Shown piece after piece: positions 1 through 8,700 of a stretch of DNA of 64,000 nt. Position numbers and translations under genes: made by a program. The notes below the pieces were generated by a model. It saw only the letters and a list, made by a program, of their open reading frames with translations, ran no database searches and was not told the DNA's origin. The DNA comes from Streptomyces bikiniensis (GTDB lineage: Bacteria; Actinomycetota; Actinomycetes; Streptomycetales; Streptomycetaceae): NCBI GenBank assembly GCA_000716465.1, contig JNWL01000007.1:1-64000 (forward strand). Direction: 5' to 3'. Position 1 is the stretch's first letter. Each line of letters opens with the position of its first letter.

Positions 1-37
1 CGCCCCCGTCCCCACCCCCTCCCGGAGAAGAACCACC

Positions 38-802
38 ATGCGCGCCCCCGTCCCCGCCCCCTCCCGCCCGCGCGTCCGGCGCACCGCCGTCGCCGCCCTC
101 CTGTGCGCCGCGGTCGCGGCCGGTGCCGCCGCCTGCGGCCCGTCCCCGGAGGAGGCGAAGCCCGCCGGGCCCTTCGCGGGGCTGACCGGGTCGCAGATCG
201 CCGACAAGGCGTTCGCGGCGACGAACGCGGCGCCGTCCCTGACCGTGGACGTCGACACGACGTCCGAGGGCGAGCGGACGAGGGCCCACGTCTCCTTCGA
301 CACCACCGGCAAGTGCGCCGGCACGGTGACCCTGGGTGCGACCGCCACGACCGAGCTGGTCAGGGCCGACGGGAAGAACGTGTACCTGCGCTTCGACGAG
401 GCCTCCCTGAACGAGCAGTCCGAGGGCGAGACCCCGGAGGTGCGGGAGGCCATGTTCAAGGCGCTCAAGGGCCGCTGGGTCGAGCTCCCGGCCTCGGACC
501 CCGACGCGAAGGACCTCCTGGCGCTGTGCGACGCGAAGGAGCTCCTCGACGGCTCCGGGCAGGGCGCGAGCGGCATCGAGCGGGGCGGGGAGACCACCGT
601 CGGCGGGCGGAAGGCGCTCGCGCTGACGGAGCCGGACGGCGACGTGACGAGGACCGTGCACGTGGCCGCGGAGGGCACGCCGTACGTCCTCAGGATCGTC
701 ACGAAGGGCGGCGACGAGCCGGGGACGATCACCTTCTCCCACCACGGGAAGCCGGTCACGGCGAAGGCCCCGGCACCGAAGGACATCGCGGACCTGGACT
801 GA
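38..802 (+). CDS. putative lipoprotein of unknown function
   Basis: 254 aa protein. Residues 1-32 form an arginine-rich then hydrophobic signal peptide, followed by Cys33 in a lipobox-like AAAC context, so the mature protein is probably lipid-anchored outside the membrane. The rest is soluble, with many short beta-prone stretches that resemble the LppX/LprG-type lipoprotein fold (residues about 45-240), but this is only a shape-level similarity. The ATG follows a GGAGAAG ribosome site at about 23-29. The first 27 bases of the window are nearly repeated at 42-68, inside the start of the gene. No operon partner is visible downstream because a strong hairpin follows. Function is not recognised. 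Confidence 0.8.
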   Translation: MRAPVPAPSRPRVRRTAVAALLCAAVAAGAAACGPSPEEAKPAGPFAGLTGSQIADKAFAATNAAPSLTVDVDTTSEGERTRAHVSFDTTGKCAGTVTLGATATTELVRADGKNVYLRFDEASLNEQSEGETPEVREAMFKALKGRWVELPASDPDAKDLLALCDAKELLDGSGQGASGIERGGETTVGGRKALALTEPDGDVTRTVHVAAEGTPYVLRIVTKGGDEPGTITFSHHGKPVTAKAPAPKDIADLD

Positions 803-871
803 ACCCGGGGGGGGACGGTCCAGGGGCCGATCGGGGCCGGACCCGGGGGGCCGGGCCCCGAGGGGGGACGT

Positions 872-908
872 GTGAGGGGGGCCGCGGGAGGGGAGCGGCC
901 CCCCTCAC
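872..908. terminator. hairpin terminator after the lipoprotein gene
   Basis: Perfect 14-bp inverted repeat (872-885 with 895-908) around a 9-nt loop, lying 70 bp past the lipoprotein stop codon. It has no T-run, as is common in Streptomyces. A GC-rich stretch at 800-870 before it can also fold. Confidence 0.65.
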
Positions 909-984
909 GCGCGCGTGCACACGACTGCGCGCGTGGATGAACGGCGGCGCGGACACGTGCGCGTGCTCGTGCGGGTGCGTGCGG

Positions 985-1086
985 GCGCGTGCTCGTGCGG
1001 GCGCGTGCTCGTGCGGGCGCGTGCTCGTGCGGGCGCGTGCTCGTGCGGGCGCGTGCTCGTGCGGGCGCGTGCTCGTGCGGGCGCGT
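985..1086. repeat. 16-bp tandem repeat, six perfect copies plus part
   Basis: Unit GCGCGTGCTCGTGCGG is repeated exactly six times (985-1080), followed by six more bases of the unit that run into the stop codon of the leftward GNAT gene. Degenerate copies extend upstream to about 957. The repeat sits between two convergent genes. The unit has no internal dyad, so it is not itself a hairpin terminator. The perfect identity of the copies suggests recent slippage and variable copy number. Confidence 0.85.
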
Positions 1087-1832
1087 CAGACGCGGTGCCG
1101 GACCCACACGTTCGGCTCGACGTAGACCGCGTAGCCGCGCGAGGCCTCGCAGTGGACCGGGACGAGCGCGCCCCCGACCTCGACCGGGCCGTCCGTGTCG
1201 AAGGGGAGGCCGGTCCACTTCCGCCACTGCTCGACGGAGCCGGGGACGGTCATCGACGCCGGGGCCACCGCCTCGATCGTGCCGCCCGCGCGCACGTGGA
1301 CGCGGAGCCACGGGTCGTGCGGCAGACCGTCGGACGCGCGGGTGCGGAAGGCGTACTCGTGGATGGAGGCGCCGGCCTCCAGGTGCTTGCCGTTGGGGCG
1401 GACCGGGGCGACCAGCTCGGAGAAGCCGCGCGCGGCCGTGTTCTCCCGCAGAGCGGTCAGCATCCGGTGCGAGACGCCCCGCCCCAGGTAGGCCTTGTCG
1501 ACCGTGATCTCGATGGCGCTGACCGTGTCGGGCTCCCGGCCCTGCCTCAGGTCGGAGAAGGCCCAGAGCAGCACCTCGTCCCAGCCCCGGTCGGGCAGCG
1601 CGCGGCGGCCGTCCAGGTCCATCCGGAAGGGGACGCTGAACCCGCGCGCGACGAACTTCCCGTCGGCGTCGGTGGCGACGAGCACGTACTCGGGGAGCTG
1701 TCGCACGATCTGGCCCATGTTCGCCCAGCCCACCGGGTCGTGCATCATGAACTCGGGCCAGAGGTGGCGCATGTCCCACATCGGCCCTTCCAACTCGGGG
1801 CGTTCGGCGAGGGTCGATATGTTCAGGTCCAT
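1086..1832 (-). CDS. GNAT-family N-acetyltransferase-like protein
   Basis: 248 aa. The central region holds the GNAT acetyl-CoA loop (the GRGVSHRML stretch following a VDKAYL strand), and residues about 45-190 match the overall GNAT pattern. It would acetylate a small molecule or amino group; the substrate is unknown. The ATG at 1832 is chosen because upstream translation in this frame is low-quality arginine-rich read-through. The stop codon lies at the edge of the 16-bp tandem repeat. The gene is alone, with convergent and divergent neighbours. There is no signal peptide, so it is cytoplasmic. Confidence 0.8.
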   Translation of the reverse strand: MDLNISTLAERPELEGPMWDMRHLWPEFMMHDPVGWANMGQIVRQLPEYVLVATDADGKFVARGFSVPFRMDLDGRRALPDRGWDEVLLWAFSDLRQGREPDTVSAIEITVDKAYLGRGVSHRMLTALRENTAARGFSELVAPVRPNGKHLEAGASIHEYAFRTRASDGLPHDPWLRVHVRAGGTIEAVAPASMTVPGSVEQWRKWTGLPFDTDGPVEVGGALVPVHCEASRGYAVYVEPNVWVRHRV

Positions 1833-1876
1833 GGCGGCAGAGTAAAGATCGTTCCGCCGGTGACCAACCGTTTTTC

Positions 1877-2578
1877 CTACGGTTTCCCCGCAGGCCCTCC
1901 CGCCGGATCGCCCTCCTGCGGGAGCTTCTGCTGCGGACACTCCCGCAGGACGCGCTTCATCGCGTCCCGCTCGCCCTCCGTGATCCACACCTCGTACTTC
2001 CTCTTCACCGCGACCTGCCGGGCCACGTACGCGCAGCGGTACGCGCCGTTCGGCGGCAGCCAGGTCGCGGCGTCGCCGTCGGACTTGCGGCGGTTGGTGG
2101 CGGCGTCCACGGCGAGGAGGTTGAGCGGGTCGTTGGCGAAGCGGCGCCTGGTCTCCGCGCTCCACTGCTGCGCCCCCTTCTGCCAGGCGTCGGAGAGCGC
2201 CACGACGTGGTCGATGTCGACCTTGCTGCGACCCCGGACGTAGGGGACGTCGGTGCCGGTGTACGGGTCGTCGGCGAGGGTGCCGGAGGCGACCTTGCAG
2301 TGGCCGTCCGCGTACCGGACGCCGGTCAGGTCCCGCTTGAGGATGTCCTCGCGGGTGCCGCAGCCGTTGCGGTCGACGTCCACCCAGCCGCGTCCGAACA
2401 CGTCCCGGTCGTACCCCGTCTTCGGGGCTCGGCCCTTGACGGTGAGGGTGTCCACGGCGGCGAGCGCCGTCCCGGACGCGGCCGGGGGCCCGGCCCCGTC
2501 GCCGGTCCAGGGGGAGCAGGCGGAGGTTATGAGGGCGACGACCGCGAGGGCCGAGGCGGCGAGGGTCCTTCGATACAT
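1877..2578 (-). CDS. secreted HNH nuclease (DUF1524 / GmrSD C-terminal type) lipoprotein
   Basis: 233 aa from the ATG at 2578, which has GAAGGG five bases upstream; a GTG at 2584 is possible but sits against that ribosome site. Residues 1-20 are a signal peptide ending before Cys21, a near-consensus lipobox. The HNH core is visible: DIDHVVALSDAW at 121-132 carries the catalytic His, and PLNLLAVDAATNRRK at 151-165 the Asn/metal part. Four further cysteines (73, 94, 182, 214) could form disulfides. This family degrades DNA outside the cell. Neighbours are unrelated, so it is probably monocistronic. Confidence 0.85.
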   Translation of the reverse strand: MYRRTLAASALAVVALITSACSPWTGDGAGPPAASGTALAAVDTLTVKGRAPKTGYDRDVFGRGWVDVDRNGCGTREDILKRDLTGVRYADGHCKVASGTLADDPYTGTDVPYVRGRSKVDIDHVVALSDAWQKGAQQWSAETRRRFANDPLNLLAVDAATNRRKSDGDAATWLPPNGAYRCAYVARQVAVKRKYEVWITEGERDAMKRVLRECPQQKLPQEGDPAGGPAGKP

Positions 2579-2631
2579 CAGCACCCTTCAGATCCTAGGA
2601 CGGACGACAAGAACCGCTTCGCACCGTTGTG

Positions 2632-3627
2632 TCACACCTTGCCGATGCCGAGGGTGTTCTCGGCGGGCAGCAGGCCGGAGCCGATCGCGGCGAGCCAGGG
2701 GCCGCCGAGCAGGTCGGCCAGGCGGTCCGCCTCCTCGGCGCCGAGGGCCGCCCAGGGGGCGGCGGCCAGTTCGTCCGTACGCCGCTCGACCCCGGCGCGC
2801 AGGGCCCGCCCGGCGTCGGTGGCCGCGCCGGAGTCGTCCACGAGCCCCCGGGCGGCGAGCCGGTCGCGGGCGGCGGACCACTCGGCGGGGGACCAGCCCC
2901 GGCTCGCGAAGACGGGCTCGGGCGCGGCGCCGACCGCCGCGAAGGAGACGAGCGCCTCGACCGGGTCGAGCCCGGCGGCCAGGAGGGCGGTGACGTGCCC
3001 GTCGCCCCGGTGCTCGCGCAGGATCGTGGCGGCCTGCCAGAGGACGAGGTGCGGGGCGTCGGGCCAGGGCAGTTCGGCGTTGGCGGCGGCGAGCGGCCGG
3101 CCGGCGGTCCCGGCCGCCTCCGCCGCCCGGCGGGCGAGCGCGGCGGCCTCCGCGAGGCCGGGGTCCGCGACCGCGTCCTCGCCGAGGACGGCCCGACCGG
3201 TGCGGTCGACGGCCCGGAGCCGGGCGGCGAGCACGTCGGCGGGGTCGGCGATCGACCAGGCGGCGGGAACGTACCGGGCGACCGCCGCCGGGCTGAAGCT
3301 GTAGAAGGCGGAGGCCACGCGGACCGGCCCGGCAGCGCCGAAGGGCGCGGCGCGCCAGGCGAAGTAGGAGGGCCAGCGCTCGTCGGTGCCGTACCCGAGG
3401 GAGGCGGCCTCCTCGAAGGCCTCGGGGGCGTAGTAGAGCAGGGCGTGCAGGGGTTCGAGCAGGTGCCACATCCGGCGTACGCGCCCGGACTCCACGAGCT
3501 CCCGGACCTCCGGGGCTTCCACGGCATTCACATTGCCCACGGCGTCCACGTTGTCCACGTTGCCCACGGCGTCCACGTTGTCCACGTTGTCCACGGCGTC
3601 CAACTCATCCACGGCGTTCTCCCTCAC
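2632..3627 (-). CDS. SCO6745-family protein
   Basis: Up to 331 aa, about 300 of them resembling the Streptomyces SCO6745 family of unknown function (an alpha-helical protein beginning around ELVESGRVRRMWHLLEP). No catalytic motif is evident. The gene is divergent from a TetR regulator and shares its two-operator control region, so it is the likely regulated target. The start is uncertain: GTG at 3627, or GTG at 3612 with GGAG eight bases before it. The extra N-terminus is a run of about nine D-x-V tripeptides (DAV, DNV, GNV) encoded by 9-bp DNA repeats, unlike the family core. Confidence 0.75.
   Translation of the reverse strand: MRENAVDELDAVDNVDNVDAVGNVDNVDAVGNVNAVEAPEVRELVESGRVRRMWHLLEPLHALLYYAPEAFEEAASLGYGTDERWPSYFAWRAAPFGAAGPVRVASAFYSFSPAAVARYVPAAWSIADPADVLAARLRAVDRTGRAVLGEDAVADPGLAEAAALARRAAEAAGTAGRPLAAANAELPWPDAPHLVLWQAATILREHRGDGHVTALLAAGLDPVEALVSFAAVGAAPEPVFASRGWSPAEWSAARDRLAARGLVDDSGAATDAGRALRAGVERRTDELAAAPWAALGAEEADRLADLLGGPWLAAIGSGLLPAENTLGIGKV
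3517..3615. repeat. 9-bp repeat array encoding D-x-V tripeptides
   Basis: Eleven imperfect 9-bp units of the type GTCCACGTT / GTCCACGGC, several in a 27-bp higher-order order (GCCCACGGC, GTCCACGTT, GTCCACGTT twice). They lie at the 5' end of the SCO6745-family gene on the minus strand and read in frame as DAV/DNV/GNV. Confidence 0.85.
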
Positions 3628-3644
3628 GATCGGCCCTCCCGCGT

Positions 3645-3694
3645 CTTGTCACTGACAAGATTGCGCCCCGCTCCCCGAACTTGTCAATGACAAG
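3645..3694. promoter_or_regulatory. paired TetR operators and divergent promoters
   Basis: Two 15-bp palindromes, CTTGTCACTGACAAG (3645-3659) and CTTGTCAATGACAAG (3680-3694), have centres 35 bp apart between the divergent TetR and SCO6745-family genes. The TTGTCA of the second site (3681-3686) is placed as a -35 element to TAGGCT (3703-3708, 16-nt spacer). This would give a start near 3714 and a leaderless TetR transcript. The first site holds a mirrored TTGTCA for the leftward gene. Operator spacing and symmetry fit autoregulation plus control of the neighbour. Confidence 0.75.
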
Positions 3695-3714
3695 ATGGGG
3701 ACTAGGCTGACCCC

Positions 3715-4365
3715 ATGACGACCCGGAGCACCTACCACCACGGCGACCTGCGGCAGGCCGTCCTCGCCGCCGCCCTCGACGTCATCGCCGCCGAGGGCCC
3801 CGGGGCGCTGAGCCTGCGGGACCTCGCCCGCCGTGCGGGCGTCTCCCACGCCGCGCCCGCCCACCACTTCAAGGACCGCACCGGCCTCCTGACCGCCGTC
3901 GCCGCCGAGGGGTACGACCTCCTCGCCGGGGCCCTGGCGGGCACGCCCGAGCTGCGCGAACGGGGCGTGCGGTACGTGCGCTTCGCGATGGAGCACCCCG
4001 CCCACTTCCAGGTCATGTTCCGGCCGGAGCTGCTGCGCGCCGACGACCCGGTCCTGCTCGCCGCCAAGGAGCGCGCCTCCGCCGAACTCCGCGCGGGCGT
4101 CGCCGGCCTGGAGGACGTCCCCGACGCGCGCGAGGCGGGCATCGCGGCCTGGTCGCTCGCCCACGGCTTCGCGACGCTGCTCCTCACCCGCAACGTGACG
4201 GAGGCGCTGGGCGGCCGGGACCCGGAGGAGTATTTCCACTCCCTCGCCGGCCTGCTCTTCGCGGAGCGACACCCCCGGAAAGAGCCGAAAGACAACCCCC
4301 GGGAGGAGTCGAGGGACACCCCCGGAAGGAGCCGAAAAGGGAAGGGAAGGGATATAAGCCCGTGA
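3715..4365 (+). CDS. TetR/AcrR-family transcriptional regulator (WHG-domain type)
   Basis: 216 aa. The N-terminal helix-turn-helix is clear (residues about 10-55, with LSLRDLARRAGVSHAAPAHHF as the HTH region). The C-terminal ligand domain has the TetR_C WHG-type arrangement (HPAHFQVMFRPEL about 95-107). It likely represses itself and the divergent SCO6745-family gene through the twin palindromes just upstream, where its transcript may be leaderless. The last 30 residues are a low-complexity R/K/E/P tail encoded by imperfect repeats (CCCCCGGAA motifs). The stop codon lies only a few bases before the next gene, so the two may be cotranscribed. Confidence 0.88.
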   Translation: MTTRSTYHHGDLRQAVLAAALDVIAAEGPGALSLRDLARRAGVSHAAPAHHFKDRTGLLTAVAAEGYDLLAGALAGTPELRERGVRYVRFAMEHPAHFQVMFRPELLRADDPVLLAAKERASAELRAGVAGLEDVPDAREAGIAAWSLAHGFATLLLTRNVTEALGGRDPEEYFHSLAGLLFAERHPRKEPKDNPREESRDTPGRSRKGKGRDISP

Positions 4366-4384
4366 ACGGGTGATCATCGAAGGC

Positions 4385-5641
4385 ATGGGAACCCCGCACC
4401 CCCTCCGCCGCACCGCCGTGGCCCTGCTCACCGCGGTCGCCCTCGCCTCGACCCCGTCCGCCGTCGCCACCGGACGGCAGGACCCCGTGTGGCGCGGCGC
4501 CTGGGCCGCCTCCCCGCAGGCGCCGGCCGCGCCCTTCGCACCCAACTGGTCGTCGCGGGGCTTCGAGGACCACACGGTCCGCCAGGTCGTCCGGGTCACC
4601 ACCGGCGGCGACCGGACCCGGATCGAGCTGACGAACCGTTACGGCTCCACCCCGCTGCGGATCGCGGGCGCGACCGTCGCGCGGGCGGCCCGCGGCGGCG
4701 CGGTCGAGCCCGGCTCCGTGCGGCACCTGCGCTTCGAAGGCCGGGAGTCCGCGACGGTCCCGGCCGGCGGCACCCTCCTCAGCGACGCCGCGCGGTTCCC
4801 CGTCGAGGCCTTCGACTCCCTGGCCGTCACCCTCCACCTGGCGGAGGCCACCGGGCCCGCCTCCTTCCACCACGTGGCCACGGCCACCACGTACCGCGCC
4901 ACCGGCGACCACCGCGCCGACGCGTCCGGGGAGGCCTTCCGGGAGACGAGCGGCTCCTGGTACCTCCTCTCGGGCGTCGAGGTGTCCGGCGGCCGGGAGG
5001 CCTGGCGCCGCGACGGCGTCGTCGCCTTCGGGGACTCCCTCACCGACGGCGTCGGATCCACGCCCGACGCGGACGACCGCTACCCGGACCAACTGGCCGA
5101 ACGCCTCGCCGCCGCCGGCCGGCCCCGCGCCGTCCTCAACCACGGCATCAGCGGCAACCAGGTCCTGAACGACAGCCCCTGGGCCGGCGAGAAGGCCCTC
5201 GACCGCTTCCGCGAGGACGTCCTCACCGAGCACGGCGTCCGGACCGTCGTCCTCCTCGAAGGCATCAACGACATCGGGTTCCGCAAGCCCGGCTCCCCCG
5301 CCTCGGCCGCCCCCGGGGTCTCCGCCGAGCAGCTGGCCGAAGGCCACCTCGCCCTGATCCACGAGGCCCGCGCCCGGGGCCTGCGGGTCGTCGGCGCGAC
5401 CCTCACCCCCGTCAAGGGCTCCCGCTACGGCACCCCGGCCAACGAGGCCGTGCGGGACGCCTTCAACCACTGGGTCCGCACCTCGGGCGCGTACGACGCC
5501 GTGATCGACTTCGACCGCGCACTGGCCGACCCGGCCGACCCGGACCGCTTCCTCCCGGCGTACGACTCGGGCGACGGCCTCCACCCGAACGACGCGGGTT
5601 ACCGGGCGATGGCGGAGGCGGTGGACCCGGACCTGCTCTGA
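4385..5641 (+). CDS. secreted SGNH/GDSL-family esterase
   Basis: 418 aa from the ATG at 4385 (an in-frame GTG at 4370 adds five residues). Residues 1-29 form a signal peptide. The family blocks are present: FGDSLTDG (block I, nucleophile Ser), NHGISGNQ (block II, Gly), LEGINDIG (block III, Asn) and GLHPNDAGY near the C-terminus (Asp and His). The extra N-terminal half (about 40-200) is a beta-rich domain often seen in Streptomyces extracellular GDSL lipases. It hydrolyses acyl or acetyl esters outside the cell; the substrate cannot be read from sequence. It directly follows the TetR gene. Confidence 0.88.
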   Translation: MGTPHPLRRTAVALLTAVALASTPSAVATGRQDPVWRGAWAASPQAPAAPFAPNWSSRGFEDHTVRQVVRVTTGGDRTRIELTNRYGSTPLRIAGATVARAARGGAVEPGSVRHLRFEGRESATVPAGGTLLSDAARFPVEAFDSLAVTLHLAEATGPASFHHVATATTYRATGDHRADASGEAFRETSGSWYLLSGVEVSGGREAWRRDGVVAFGDSLTDGVGSTPDADDRYPDQLAERLAAAGRPRAVLNHGISGNQVLNDSPWAGEKALDRFREDVLTEHGVRTVVLLEGINDIGFRKPGSPASAAPGVSAEQLAEGHLALIHEARARGLRVVGATLTPVKGSRYGTPANEAVRDAFNHWVRTSGAYDAVIDFDRALADPADPDRFLPAYDSGDGLHPNDAGYRAMAEAVDPDLL

Positions 5642-5650
5642 CCCCGACTC

Positions 5651-5722
5651 GGGCAGTGGTCGGTTCTTCAGATAGTGGCCGGTTCCTCAGGTAGTGGTCG
5701 GTTCTATAGAACCGACCACTAC
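5651..5722. terminator. three-copy repeat ending in a 32-bp palindrome
   Basis: Three imperfect 19-20 bp copies of AGTGGTCGGTTC-type sequence start at 5651, 5671 and 5690. The third is followed by its inverted copy, giving a perfect palindrome at 5691-5722 with a TATA centre. It lies between the convergent 3' ends of the SGNH hydrolase and mfd and most simply acts as a two-way terminator. The repeated half-sites would also suit a dimeric DNA-binding protein. Confidence 0.65.
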
Positions 5723-5731
5723 CCATCCGCG

Positions 5732-8700
5732 TCAGGATCCCAGGATCGTCGTCAGGAACTCCCCGGTCCACGACAGCAGTTCGCGGCCCACCACCGGCTT
5801 GCCGCCGATCTTGCCCGTCGTCGGGCGCGGGACCAGGATCTGGTGGACGGCCGGCTTGATGACCGTACGCGGGTACAGGCGCTTGAGGCGCAGCTCCTGC
5901 GACTCGCGCAGCTCCACCGGGGCGAAGCGGACGTTCGGGCCCTGGAGGACGATCTCACCGACCCCGCAGGCGCGGGCCAGCATCCGCAGGCCCGCCACCA
6001 GGAGCAGGTTCTCGACCGGCTCGGGCAGCTTGCCGTAGCGGTCGGTCAGCTCCTCGCGCACGGCCCGGATGTCCTCCTCCGAGTTGGCGGAGGCGATCGC
6101 CCGGTAGGCCTGGAGGCGCAGCCGCTCGCCCGGCGCGTAGTCGTGCGGCACGTGCGCGTCGACCGGCAGCTCGATCTTGACCTCCAGGGGCGGCTCCTCC
6201 TCCGCCCCGCCGTCGAGCGACGCCCGGTAGTCCGCGACCGCCTCGCCCACCATCCGTACGTACAGGTCGAAACCGACGCCCGCGATGTGGCCGGACTGCT
6301 CGCCGCCGAGCAGGTTGCCCGCGCCCCGGATCTCCAGGTCCTTCATGGCCACGTACATGCCCGCGCCCATCTCGGTGTGCTGGGCGATCGTCGCGAGCCG
6401 TTCGTGCGCGGTCTCCGTCAGCGGCTTCTCCGGCGGGTACAGGAAGTACGCGTACCCCCGCTCGCGGCCGCGGCCGACCCGGCCGCGCAGCTGGTGGAGC
6501 TGTGACAACCCGAAGTTGTCGCCGCGCTCCACGATGAGGGTGTTGGCGTTGGAGATGTCGATGCCGGACTCCACGATCGTCGTGGACACCAGCACGTCGA
6601 ACTTCTTCTCCCAGAAGTCGACCACGACCTGCTCCAGGGCCTGCTCCGACATCTGGCCGTGGGCGGTCGCGATCCGCGCCTCGGGCACGATCTCGCGCAG
6701 CCGCGCCGCCGCCCGGTCGATGGAGTCGACCCGGTTGTGGATGTAGAAGACCTGGCCCTCGCGCAGGAGTTCGCGCCGGATCGCGGCGCCGATCTGCTTC
6801 TCCTCGTACGGACCGACGAAGGTGAGGACCGGGTGGCGCTCCTCCGGCGGGGTGGTGATCGTCGACATCTCGCGGATGCCGGTGACCGCCATCTCCAGCG
6901 TGCGGGGGATGGGGGTGGCGGACATGGTGAGCACGTCGACGTTGGCCCGGAGCTTCTTCAGCTGCTCCTTGTGCTCGACGCCGAAGCGCTGCTCCTCGTC
7001 CACGATGACCAGGCCGAGGTCCTTGAACTTCGTCTCGGACGAGAAGAGGCGGTGGGTGCCGATGACGATGTCCACCGAGCCGTCCCGCAGCCCCTCCAGG
7101 GTCGCCTTGGACTCGGTGTCCGACTGGAAGCGGGACAGGGCCCGCACCTTCACCGGGAACTGCGAGTACCGCTCGGAGAAGGTCCCGAAGTGCTGCTGCA
7201 CGAGCAGCGTCGTCGGCACGAGGACCGCGACCTGCTTGCCGTCCTGGACGGCCTTGAAGGCCGCCCGCACCGCGATCTCCGTCTTGCCGTAGCCGACGTC
7301 GCCGCAGATCAGGCGGTCCATGGGGACGGTCTTCTCCATGTCCTCCTTCACCTCGGCGATGGTGGAGAGCTGGTCGGGCGTCTCCGCGTACGGGAAGGCG
7401 TCCTCCAGCTCGCGCTGCCAGGGCGTGTCGGGGGCGAAGGCGTGGCCGGGGGCCGCCATCCGCGCCGAGTACAGCTTGATCAGGTCGGCGGCGATCTCCT
7501 TGACGGCCTTCTTGGCGCGCGCCTTCGTCTTCGTCCAGTCCGCGCCGCCGAGCCGGTGCAGGGTCGGGGCCTCGCCGCCCACGTACTTGGTGACCTGCTC
7601 CAGCTGGTCGGTCGGGATGTAGAGCCGGTCGCCGGGCTGGCCGCGCTTCGCGGGCGCGTACTCCACGAGCAGGTACTCGCGGGTGGCGCCCTGCACGGTC
7701 CGCTGGACCATCTCGACGTACCGGCCGACGCCGTGCTGCTCGTGCACGATGTAGTCGCCGACCTCCAGGGTCAGCGGGTCGATCGTCTTGCGCCGCTTGG
7801 CGGGCATCCGCTGCCCGTCCTTGCCGGCCGCCTTCTGCCCGGACAGGTCGGTCTCGGTGAGCACGGCCAGCTTCAGGCCGGGGTCCACGAAGCCGTGGTC
7901 GATGGAACCGCAGGCCACGTGGACGACCGAGGGCGCGATCTCGGTCAGGTCGGAGTCGAGGCGGGCGGCGATGCCCTCGCCGCCCAGGACCTCGACCGTG
8001 CGGGACGCGGGGCCGTGGGCCTCCGTCACGTAGACCGTGCGCCAGCCCTCGGCCAGCCAGCCCTTGGTGTCCGCGAGCGCGCGGGCGGTGTCGCCGCGGT
8101 ACGACTCGGGGGCGCGCATGCCGAGGGCGAGGGTGTCTCCGTCGGCGTCGGCCTCGTCCGCCGCGAACGGCGACACCGACCACCAGGGCATGCCCAGCTC
8201 GCGCGCCCGGTCCCGGACGTCCGCGATCCCCCACAGGGAGGCCGCGCCGACGTCGATCGGGGCCTCGCCGCCGCCGGCCGTGGCCGCCCAGGACGCCTGG
8301 CGGAACTCCTGGCTGGTGGCGACCAGGTCCGCCGCCCGGGTCCGCACCCGCTCGGGGTCGCAGACCACGGCCATGGAGCCCTCGGGCAGCACGTCGAGCA
8401 GCAGCTCCATGTCGTCCACGAGGACGGGCGCCAGGGACTCCATCCCCTCGACCGCGATCCCCTCCGCGATCTTGTTCAGGAGTTCGCCCAGCTCCGGGTG
8501 CTCCTCGGCGAGGGCCGCCGCCCGCTCCCGTACGGAGTCGGTGAGCAGCAGCTCGCGGCAGGGCGGCGCCCACAGGCCGTGCCCGGCCACCTCCAGGGAC
8601 CGCTGGTCGGCCACCTTGAAGTAGCGGATCTCCTCGACGTCGTCGCCCCAGAACTCGATCCGGAGCGGGTGCTCCTCGGTGGGCGGGAAGACGTCCAGGA

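Noticed and set aside
985..1086. CRISPR-like array
   Set aside because: Units are directly adjacent with no spacers, so it is a simple tandem repeat. The same holds for the arrays at 24173 and 46889.
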